Shown here: positions 18,943-26,361 of the stretch, in pieces
Layout: each line of letters starts with the position of its first letter
Numbering within the stretch: position 1 is the stretch's first letter
Source: Xanthomonas cucurbitae
GTDB lineage: Bacteria; Pseudomonadota; Gammaproteobacteria; Xanthomonadales; Xanthomonadaceae
Direction: 5' to 3'
DNA: 45,867 nucleotides
Assembly: GCF_002939885.1 (NCBI RefSeq)
Contig: NZ_MDED01000015.1
Span: forward strand, 59,236-105,102
Notes under the pieces: generated by a model
Seen by the model: the letters and a program-made list of their open reading frames with translations, nothing else
The model's database searches: none
Told to the model about the DNA's origin: nothing
Position numbers and translations under genes: made by a program

Positions 18943-20430
18943 ATGAGTTGTACTTTTACTCGGCCGATCGTGATCGGCCGTGCCTTGACCGCGCTCGCTG
19001 TTTGCGTATTGGCTCCGGCCAGCATCGCCGCCACGCTGTTGCCACCATCGATCTCTGCAACGCGCGACCGCGAGGTCGATGCCGTGATGCCGCCGCTGCT
19101 GCAAACGCCTGCAACCGCACGCGTCGCAGCCGTGCAACAGGACACCGTGTTGCTTACCGCAGCCTCGCGCGCGTTCCCGCAGGTCACGAGCGAATTCAAG
19201 CAGTTTCTTGACGCGCAGGCACAGCTTAGCTACGCCAGGCGCGGCGCGTCGGCCAAGGTCGCCAACCCCACCGCGTTCGCCGAGATGCAGCGTTATCTGT
19301 TCAATCGCTATAACGGAGTGACGGTCCTGCGCAGCGTGCATCAGGGCGGCAAGGTATTCGACTGTATTCCGCGCGAGCAGCAACCAGCACTGCGCGATGG
19401 CAGCCCACTGGTGGCACCACCCACCATGGATGCAGGCACCGGCGCATTGACTGCGACCGATACCGCACAGCGTTGCGATGCCGGGAGTGTGCCGCTTGAA
19501 CGGGTTGGCCTGTCGGACATGAGCAAGCATGCAGATCTGCGCAGCTTTCTGCGTGGCACCACGCCGCGTGCGATCGCACCCGCGCAGCAGGCTGCGACGG
19601 TATCGGCGGTACGGGATGTTTCGTTGGTGCAGCACTATCACTCCGTCGTCTATCTGGACACCGCCGGCTCGCCAGTGACCGGCGCCGGCGCTGACCTCAA
19701 TACCTGGGTGCCCGCAGTGGGCGACAACGATGCCCAGTCGATCAGCCAGATCTGGCTGGTTGGCAATAGCAGCGCAGGCCTGGCTCAGACCGTGGAAGCA
19801 GGCTGGCAGACCCAGCCGGCTGCAAATTGGGGCACGCGACCGTTGCTGTTCATCTATTCGACCCAGGACGGCTATGCCCACACGGGCTGTCACAATCTCG
19901 ACTGCGCCGACTTCGTGCAGGTCAGTACTGCCAACGTGCTTGGTGCCCCACCACCCAGTGGCTACAGCACCGCTGGCGGGGCGCAGGCGATGATGCGTGT
20001 GGAATTCCAGCGTAATGCCGATGGCTATTGGTGGTTCCGCTTGAACGGCGAATGGATCGGTTACTACAAGGCCGAGCTGTACGAAGGCGAGCTGGCCGAA
20101 GGAAGTTCAAAGATCTACATCTCTGCGGGGGGGGAGATCTCCACTTGGGATGGTCGCCCCAGCGCCCCGATGGGCAGTGGTCGTTTCGCTGCGGCCGGCT
20201 ATCGCCAGGCAGCCTTCCAGGCCAACCACTTCTATCGCGATGCGGAACTGGTGACTCACCCGGCGCAGCGCCTGTCGTCGATGAATGTGAAGCAACCTGC
20301 GTGCTATACGATGGCCATTGCAGGCTTTGCCTATCCGTTTGCCCTAGGCGCGGGCGTCACCCGCACCAGCCTGTCGCCGGAAATGAAGAACGGCGGTTTC
20401 TATTTCGGCGGACCTGGCTGCACGCGCTGA
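18943..20430 (+). CDS. Secreted neprosin-family (DUF239) putative glutamic peptidase
   Basis: The 495-residue product starts at an ATG with GGGGAAA 8 bp upstream and has a signal peptide ending near APASIAA. The C-terminal ~260 residues match the neprosin fold known from Nepenthes prolyl endopeptidase and plant DUF239 proteins: SQIWLVGNSSAGLAQTVEAGWQ, YSTQDGYAHTGCHNLDCADFVQ, WWFRLNGEWIGYYKAELYEG, and ISAGGEIS with MGSGRFAAAGYRQAAF. The two glutamates expected to form the active site are present (E285 in VEAGW and E398 in GGEI). Residues 30-210 likely form a propeptide or accessory domain. Eight consecutive Gs (20127-20134) sit at the E398 codon. It may degrade Pro-rich plant wall proteins in the apoplast; that is inference. 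Confidence 0.85.
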   Translation: MSCTFTRPIVIGRALTALAVCVLAPASIAATLLPPSISATRDREVDAVMPPLLQTPATARVAAVQQDTVLLTAASRAFPQVTSEFKQFLDAQAQLSYARRGASAKVANPTAFAEMQRYLFNRYNGVTVLRSVHQGGKVFDCIPREQQPALRDGSPLVAPPTMDAGTGALTATDTAQRCDAGSVPLERVGLSDMSKHADLRSFLRGTTPRAIAPAQQAATVSAVRDVSLVQHYHSVVYLDTAGSPVTGAGADLNTWVPAVGDNDAQSISQIWLVGNSSAGLAQTVEAGWQTQPAANWGTRPLLFIYSTQDGYAHTGCHNLDCADFVQVSTANVLGAPPPSGYSTAGGAQAMMRVEFQRNADGYWWFRLNGEWIGYYKAELYEGELAEGSSKIYISAGGEISTWDGRPSAPMGSGRFAAAGYRQAAFQANHFYRDAELVTHPAQRLSSMNVKQPACYTMAIAGFAYPFALGAGVTRTSLSPEMKNGGFYFGGPGCTR

Positions 20431-20436
20431 GTAGTG

Positions 20437-20467
20437 CGCCGCATGCACTGCGTCGGTGCATGCGGCG
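20437..20467 (+). terminator. Hairpin after the neprosin-like gene
   Basis: Perfect 12-bp stem (20437-20448 with 20456-20467) and a 7-nt loop, starting 6 bp after the stop. No T-run follows. Confidence 0.6.
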
Positions 20468-20523
20468 TGGCCGAGTCAATGGCTGCGATGCCGTGATGCG
20501 CTGACGGCATCGCATGCTGAAAT

Positions 20524-20554
20524 CGTGATCGCGTGCAAGGTACACGCGATCACG
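20524..20554. terminator. Hairpin between convergent genes
   Basis: A second perfect 12-bp stem (20524-20535 with 20543-20554, loop of 7 nt) followed by TTT on the plus strand. It sits 19 bp past the stop of the leftward GH97 gene, so it may serve both directions. Confidence 0.6.
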
Positions 20555-20573
20555 TTTCCGCAGCACGGCCTTG

Positions 20574-22538
20574 CTACTTTTTCTGCAGCCTGACCGCAGC
20601 GCCACCGCTTGCGGCCAGTGTCAGCTGCAAGGTGTCCTGGCGATTGAGCGTGCGTGTTTCGATATGGACATCGGTGGGTGATTGGCCGTCGGCATAGATC
20701 GTGGCGACCCAGTTGCCTTTGTCCAGAAACGACAGGGGCAGCGCTAGCGTACGCGCCTGCTCGTTGGTCATTGCGCCGATGTACCAGTCGGTGCCGCTAC
20801 GTCGCGCCAGTGCGATGTGTTCGCCGATGGCACCGTCCAGTGCGCGTGTTTCGTCCCAGCTGGCCGGCACATCGCGCAAGAATTGCGCAGCCGGCACGTT
20901 CTCGTACTGCTCCGGGCTGTCGGCTACCACCGCAAACGGGCTTTCATAAACCACATACATCGCCAGCTGCTGTGCACGGGTGGTCATCACCTGCGGGGCG
21001 ATGTGCTGCCACTTGAACTCGGACGGGCGCACATTACGGAAACCACCGGGCGTGTAGTCCATCGGCCCAAGCAGCATGCGCGTGAACGGCAGCGTGAGGT
21101 TGTGGGTGGCGGTGATGCGGGAGGTCCACTTGTTGTACTCGGCGCCCAGCACGCCCTCCTGGGTCAGGTAGTTAGGAAAAGTGCGGGTCAACCCGGTGGG
21201 ATGGTAAGCCCCATGCAGGTTCACCAGCAGCTTGTGCTCTGCAGCCTTGGCCAACAGACGATGGTAGAAATCCACCATCTGCTGGTCATCGCGGTCCATG
21301 AAGTCGACCTTGATGCCCTTGATGCCCAGTTGCTGGTACCACGCCAGCGCCTGATCCATCTGCGCATCGAGCGCGCGCCAGTGCGCCCACAACCACAGGC
21401 CCACGTTGCGCTCGCGCGCATAGGCCACCAGGCCTGGTAGGTCCAGTTGCTCCACCGGGCGGCGGATGTCGGCATCGGCGTTGTATTGGCCATCGCCGGT
21501 ACTGCCGTGAAACCAGCCGTCGTCGATCAGCATGTACTGCAGCTTCAACTGCTGGGCGTGATCGATGTAGCGCCGGATGGTGGCGGTGTTCATGCCCGGA
21601 TCGGCCACGCCGCTGGCCAGGTTGCCCGACCACCAGTCCCACGCCGACTTGCCCGCGCGCACCCAGCTCGCATCGAACGCCGGTGGTGGATTGAGCGCGG
21701 ACATCAGCGTGGATTCGATCAGGCTGGCCGGTGTGTCGCCCAACAGGATGACCCGCCATGGGGTTGCGAAATCGCGTCCCTTGGCATCGATGCGCACTGC
21801 CAGTGACGGGTCGTCCAGACGCGGCGACAACTTCGCCGAGACGCCCAGCCCGCCCTCGCTGCGCCCGGTGAGATACAGCCCCGCGTAGTCGCGCAGATTC
21901 GCCTCGCCGATCGCCAGCGTGGTGCCTTTCGCATCGGTCTGGCAGACCAGCGGAAGTTCGAGCAGATTGTGCGGCCGCAGTTTCGACGCAGCGATGGCGT
22001 CGTACTCGCCCTCGTGGCTGGTGCCGAAACGGCCCAGGTTCAAGGTCCAGCATGGGTAGTCGCGCGGGAACGCGAAACTGGTCAGTTCGTTGCGGATGCG
22101 CACCTGCCCGGCATCGGGCAAGACATAGCGCAGCGCGACGCCATCGTCGTAGGCACGCAATTCGATCGTCAGCGGCCGGCGTTGCGGGTCGGTCAGCTGC
22201 ACACGTAGTTGCCGATAGTGATCGCGCACCTGCCGCGTCTTGCCGACCTGCAGCGTGAAGCGGCTGTCGTGGGTGTCGATACTGCTGCCGGACACCGTCA
22301 TACCGCGACCGAGTTTATCGGCCCTGCCCAGGTCCAATCCGAGTGGCGCGTCGTCGAGCACCACGTTGTTGCGATACAGCACACGGTAACTGGGCACACC
22401 GCCGTCGCGTAGCGAGAATTCCACGCGCGTGCGTGCATCGGGCGACTGCACGTGCAGCGCTTGCGCGGCGGCGGGCACAGCGATCAGGCACAGCAGCGCG
22501 CAGGCCGCCGGTACTACGGACTGGATCAGGTTTCGCAT
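20574..22538 (-). CDS. Glycoside hydrolase family 97 alpha-glycosidase, exported
   Basis: The 654-residue protein has a signal peptide (ending VPAAAQA) and a strong ribosome site (AGGAGGAGGG) before the ATG. GH97 features run in order: an N-terminal beta-super-sandwich (~25-280), then a TIM barrel with SAWDWWSGN, LIDDGWFHG, GIKGIKVDFMDRDDQ, NLHGAYHPTGL and GVLGAEYNKW. D412 in KVDFMD and E467 in GAEYN fall where the retaining (alpha-galactosidase-type) members have nucleophile and acid/base; inverting SusB-type enzymes lack that Asp. A retaining alpha-galactosidase is therefore more likely than an alpha-glucosidase, but substrate is inferred. Divergent from the GH2 gene. Confidence 0.88.
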   Translation of the reverse strand: MRNLIQSVVPAACALLCLIAVPAAAQALHVQSPDARTRVEFSLRDGGVPSYRVLYRNNVVLDDAPLGLDLGRADKLGRGMTVSGSSIDTHDSRFTLQVGKTRQVRDHYRQLRVQLTDPQRRPLTIELRAYDDGVALRYVLPDAGQVRIRNELTSFAFPRDYPCWTLNLGRFGTSHEGEYDAIAASKLRPHNLLELPLVCQTDAKGTTLAIGEANLRDYAGLYLTGRSEGGLGVSAKLSPRLDDPSLAVRIDAKGRDFATPWRVILLGDTPASLIESTLMSALNPPPAFDASWVRAGKSAWDWWSGNLASGVADPGMNTATIRRYIDHAQQLKLQYMLIDDGWFHGSTGDGQYNADADIRRPVEQLDLPGLVAYARERNVGLWLWAHWRALDAQMDQALAWYQQLGIKGIKVDFMDRDDQQMVDFYHRLLAKAAEHKLLVNLHGAYHPTGLTRTFPNYLTQEGVLGAEYNKWTSRITATHNLTLPFTRMLLGPMDYTPGGFRNVRPSEFKWQHIAPQVMTTRAQQLAMYVVYESPFAVVADSPEQYENVPAAQFLRDVPASWDETRALDGAIGEHIALARRSGTDWYIGAMTNEQARTLALPLSFLDKGNWVATIYADGQSPTDVHIETRTLNRQDTLQLTLAASGGAAVRLQKK

Positions 22539-22754
22539 GAGTCCCTCCTCCTGGAAGCGTCAACCCTAACCCAGAACGGTTGTCGTCGATATCGCGCTGG
22601 GGTAACGTTACCTCGCACCATGGCCGCTGAAACAGGGGCGGCAGCCACGGGCGGCACCATTGCAGGGCATCGGCAAGACGGCGTTCGCCGCTCGCTGATC
22701 GCGTGGCAGCGGTGTGCACCGTTGCTTGGCAATAGAGCTTGGGAGAGGCCTCTA
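22539..22754. promoter_or_regulatory. Divergent promoter region for GH97 and GH2 genes
   Basis: This 216-bp region between opposing starts contains the perfect palindrome at 22601-22612 and the GH2 ribosome site GGGAGAGG (22741-22748). Both transcripts probably respond to the same sugar signal. Confidence 0.55.
22601..22612. promoter_or_regulatory. Candidate LacI-family operator GGTAACGTTACC
   Basis: Perfect 12-base palindrome with the central CG of LacI-family operators, placed between the divergent GH97 and GH2 genes. The window encodes a LacI-type regulator at 33395-34447 that is a candidate binder. Confidence 0.55.
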
Positions 22755-25700
22755 ATGCTGATGGTTCGCAATGCGCTCCGCCGTGGAGCGCTGTGGTTGC
22801 TGTGTGGTTGCATGGGCTGGGGTGCGGTACAGGCCGCACCGGTCGATGGACAACCACCCGGCCCGTACGATGTGCGCGTATTGACCGGCGGCATGGGGCT
22901 GACCAAGACGCTGGCGGCGCAGACACCATTGCTGGCCGCCGATGCGGACTGGAGCGTGTCCGGCTGGGTGCGGCCATCGCCTGCCATCAGCGGGCCGGCG
23001 TTGATTGCCGGGGTGGGCGATCCATCGGCCGCCGGGCGTTACTTCGCGATCGAACAGGGCAGGCTCGGCTTTGTGCAAGGGGGCGATGCGGTGCTGCGCA
23101 GCAGGCAGGCGTTGCCTGCGGGCGTGTGGACGCATGTGGCGGTGGTGGCGCGTGGTGGACGGCTGACCCTTTACGCCAATGGCCGCCAGGTTGCCAGCGG
23201 CAGCGTGCGTCAGGCCGCAGTTGCGCCGATGCTGGTCTTTGGTCCGCGCCAGCAACCGGCCGCCTACACGCAGCATTTCGGCGGCGAGATTGCCGGCTTC
23301 GCCGCGCATGCCGGCGCGCTGGAAGCCGCAGCCATCGTGCAGCAGGCGGCCAAGCGGCCGGAGTCGGCCTTGCAGCGTTTCGAGGAGGCATCGCCGGCGT
23401 GGCGTGTGCAGGTCAAGCAGATGACCGGCCAGGTCGCGCCACAGGCCGCCGCCACGTTGCCGCGCAGCGCCGCACCGTTTCCCGTGCCGGTGGCCAGGCC
23501 GGTCGTCGCGGCGCCCGTGCTGCAACCGCTGGACACCACTGCATGGCGCGTGGGTGGCTGGCAACTGGCGGCGGCCTCGGACCTCGGGAGCGCCACGGGT
23601 GCAGGCCTGTCGCGCGGCGATGAGGTGGCCGGCGTAGACACCTGGCATGTCGCCACGGTTCCAGGCACGGTGCTCACCACGCTGGTCGATCGCGGCGTGT
23701 ATCCGGATCCGGATATCGGCCTCAACAACATGGCCATTCCCGAATCCCTGAGCCGCCAGGACTGGTGGTACCGCAGTCGTTTCGATCTGCCTGCTGCCGC
23801 ACAGGGCAAGCGGTTGGAGCTGGTGTTCAACGGCATCAACTATGCCGGCGAGATCTGGGTCAACGGCGTCCAGCTCGGACGCACGCGCGGTGCCTTTGCG
23901 CGCGGGCGCTTCGATGTCAGCACGCAGCTCAGGCCTGGTCGCAATATCGTCGCGGTGCGCGTGTCGCCGCCGCCACATCCGGGCATCGCACACGAGCAGT
24001 CGATGGCCGCCGGGGTGGGCGAGAACGGCGGCATGCAGGCGCTGGACGGGCCCACCTTCATCGCCAGTGAGGGCTGGGACTGGATTCCGGCGGTGCGCGA
24101 TCGCAATGCCGGGCTGTGGCAGGACGTGCAGCTGCATGCGAGCGGCCCGCTGGCGATCGGCGATGTCCAGGTGGTGACCGCCGGTCTGGCAGCGGATCAC
24201 CGTCACGCCGAACTGGAGATCAACCTGCCGCTGCGCAACGACTCTGCCGCCGCAGTACAGGGCACGGTGCAGCTGGCATTAGGCGATATACACATCCAGC
24301 GCGAGGTGCGCGTGCCGGCCGGCGGCAGCACGCTAAAGCTGACCGCTGCCGATACGCCGCAGCTACGCATCGCCAATCCGCGGCTGTGGTGGCCCAACGG
24401 CTATGGCGAGCCGGCGCTGTACACCTTGCAGGTGGGGGTGGAAGTGGCGGGTGCGCAGTCGGACGCACAGCAGGTGCGTTTCGGCATTCGCCAGGTCAGC
24501 TACGAATTGTCGCTGTTCGATGAGGGCGGTGCGCTGCGGCGGGTGCTGGTGGATTTCAACCAGGCACGCCAACGCGGCGAGCGTATCGTGGATGTGCGTC
24601 ACGAGGCGATCCATGCCGTTCCCGGCGGCAATGCGCAATCGCTGTATCCCGGCGCGCTCGGCTCGCCGGCGGTGCAGCCGCTGGACGACACCACGCTGGC
24701 GCCGCACCTGGTGCTGCGCATGAACGGGGTGCGGATCGCGGTGAAGGGCGGCAATTGGGGCATGGACGATTGGCGCAAGCGGGTATCGCGCGAGCGCCTG
24801 GAGCCGTACTTCCGCCTGCAGCGCGAGGCGCATTTCAACGTGGTACGCAACTGGGTTGGGCAGAACACGCAAGCCAGCTTCTTCGACCTTGCCGACGAAT
24901 ACGGCATGCTGGTCCTTAACGATTTCTGGCAGTCCACGCAGAACTACAACGTGGAGCCGGCCGATGCGGCGTTGTTCCTGGACAACGCGGCCGAGGTCAT
25001 CCAGCGCTTCCGCAACCATCCTTCCATCGTGCTGTGGTTCGGTCGCAACGAGGGCGTGCCGGCTCCCATCCTCAATGAAGGGCTAGACAAGCTGGTTGCC
25101 GAACTGGACGGCACGCGCTGGTACACCGGCAGCTCCAACGAAATCAATCTGCAGAGCAGTGGGCCCTACAACTACCGCGAACCGACTGCCTACTTCACGG
25201 CGCTGGCGCAGGGGTTTTCGGTGGAAGTGGGAACGCCCTCGTTCTCCACACTCGAATCGTTCAAAGCCTCGGTTCCGACAGCGCCCGATCAGTGGCCGAT
25301 CGGCGATGTCTGGGCCTACCACGACTGGCATCAGTCCGGTAACGGCGATACCGCCAGTTTCATGCGTTCGCTGACCGATAAACTGGGTGCGCCGACCGGC
25401 CTGGAGGACTTCGAGCGCAAGGCGCAATTGCTCAACTACGAAACCCATCGCGCCATCTTCGAAGGCTTCAACGCGCAGCTGTGGACCAGGAACAGCGGGC
25501 GGTTGTTGTGGATGAGCCATCCGGCCTGGCCCAGCAACATGTGGCAGATCTACAGCCACGATTACGACACCCACGCGGCGTATTACGGTGTGCGCAACGC
25601 GGCCGAAATGTTGCATGTGCAGATGAACCTGCCAGGGCACGAGGTGGTGGTGAACAATGCCCCCACACCGGTTGCCAACCTGCGCGTGCGAGCAGAGATC

Positions 25701-26222
25701 TACTCGGCGCAAGGCGCGCTGCTGCAACAGCACGAACAAGCGCTGGACGCTGCAGCGGTGGCGGTGTCGGCACCGGTGCTGCAACTGGCGCCGGCGCTGC
25801 AGGCCACCGACGGATTGGGCTTCGTACGCCTGCAGCTACTGGACCACGATGGGCTGGTGCGGTCGCGCAACTTTTACTGGGTGGCGCGCGATGCGCAGGC
25901 CATGCGTGGTCTGGATGCACTGGCAACGGTGCCGGTGCAGATCGCTACCCGGCTCGACGACGCTGCCGAACCGGTGTTGCGCGCCAGCGTGCGCAATCGC
26001 TCGCCGCAGGTGGCATTGAATACCAAGCTGACGCTGGTCGATGCGCAAGGGCAGCGCATCCTGCCGGCGTACTACAGCGATAACTACCTGAGCCTGGTGC
26101 CCGGCGAACAGCGCGAGATCGAGATTCGCGGCCCGGCTGCCGCCGTCCTGCGCACTGCCCGGCTGCAGGTGCGCGGGTGGAACGTTGAACCTTCGACAGA
26201 CGCGGGCAACGGATCGCCGTAG
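22755..26222 (+). CDS. Exported GH2-family beta-glycosidase with N-terminal LamG-like domain
   Basis: The 1155-residue protein starts MLMVRNALRRGALW with a signal peptide ending VQA. Residues ~35-210 look like a concanavalin/LamG sandwich (GRLTLYANGRQVASGSV). After a linker comes the GH2 arrangement: sugar-binding domain (WWYRSRFDLP, GEIWVNGVQLGRTRGAF), immunoglobulin-like domain, TIM barrel with VLWFGRNEG, and C-terminal beta domains. E766 in GRNEG is the likely acid/base and E824 in FSVEVGTPS the likely nucleophile. The pattern, with DVWAYHDWH downstream, is closest to the beta-mannosidase/exo-glucosaminidase branch, including plant endo-beta-mannosidases. A role in trimming plant N-glycans or mannans is plausible. 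It lies 139 bp upstream of a TonB-dependent receptor in the same direction. Confidence 0.86.
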   Translation: MLMVRNALRRGALWLLCGCMGWGAVQAAPVDGQPPGPYDVRVLTGGMGLTKTLAAQTPLLAADADWSVSGWVRPSPAISGPALIAGVGDPSAAGRYFAIEQGRLGFVQGGDAVLRSRQALPAGVWTHVAVVARGGRLTLYANGRQVASGSVRQAAVAPMLVFGPRQQPAAYTQHFGGEIAGFAAHAGALEAAAIVQQAAKRPESALQRFEEASPAWRVQVKQMTGQVAPQAAATLPRSAAPFPVPVARPVVAAPVLQPLDTTAWRVGGWQLAAASDLGSATGAGLSRGDEVAGVDTWHVATVPGTVLTTLVDRGVYPDPDIGLNNMAIPESLSRQDWWYRSRFDLPAAAQGKRLELVFNGINYAGEIWVNGVQLGRTRGAFARGRFDVSTQLRPGRNIVAVRVSPPPHPGIAHEQSMAAGVGENGGMQALDGPTFIASEGWDWIPAVRDRNAGLWQDVQLHASGPLAIGDVQVVTAGLAADHRHAELEINLPLRNDSAAAVQGTVQLALGDIHIQREVRVPAGGSTLKLTAADTPQLRIANPRLWWPNGYGEPALYTLQVGVEVAGAQSDAQQVRFGIRQVSYELSLFDEGGALRRVLVDFNQARQRGERIVDVRHEAIHAVPGGNAQSLYPGALGSPAVQPLDDTTLAPHLVLRMNGVRIAVKGGNWGMDDWRKRVSRERLEPYFRLQREAHFNVVRNWVGQNTQASFFDLADEYGMLVLNDFWQSTQNYNVEPADAALFLDNAAEVIQRFRNHPSIVLWFGRNEGVPAPILNEGLDKLVAELDGTRWYTGSSNEINLQSSGPYNYREPTAYFTALAQGFSVEVGTPSFSTLESFKASVPTAPDQWPIGDVWAYHDWHQSGNGDTASFMRSLTDKLGAPTGLEDFERKAQLLNYETHRAIFEGFNAQLWTRNSGRLLWMSHPAWPSNMWQIYSHDYDTHAAYYGVRNAAEMLHVQMNLPGHEVVVNNAPTPVANLRVRAEIYSAQGALLQQHEQALDAAAVAVSAPVLQLAPALQATDGLGFVRLQLLDHDGLVRSRNFYWVARDAQAMRGLDALATVPVQIATRLDDAAEPVLRASVRNRSPQVALNTKLTLVDAQGQRILPAYYSDNYLSLVPGEQREIEIRGPAAAVLRTARLQVRGWNVEPSTDAGNGSP

Positions 26223-26241
26223 ATGCGTCTGCGAGCTGAAG

Positions 26242-26315
26242 TGCCGTGGCGTGCACGGCATTCGCACTGACCTGCCGTGCGGTAGGTCAGCCAACACCGC
26301 AGTGCCTTGGCACTG
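26242..26315 (+). other. Three tandem hairpins in the GH2-receptor gap
   Basis: Stem 1 pairs 26242-26248 with 26254-26260, stem 2 pairs 26267-26273 with 26284-26290, and stem 3 pairs 26300-26306 with 26309-26315. None is followed by a T-run. They may mark mRNA processing, partial termination or stabilisation between the two genes. Confidence 0.45.
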
Positions 26316-26361
26316 CCATTCGAAACGGTCGTGGATTTGTCGTCATCCCTGGGAGGGGACC

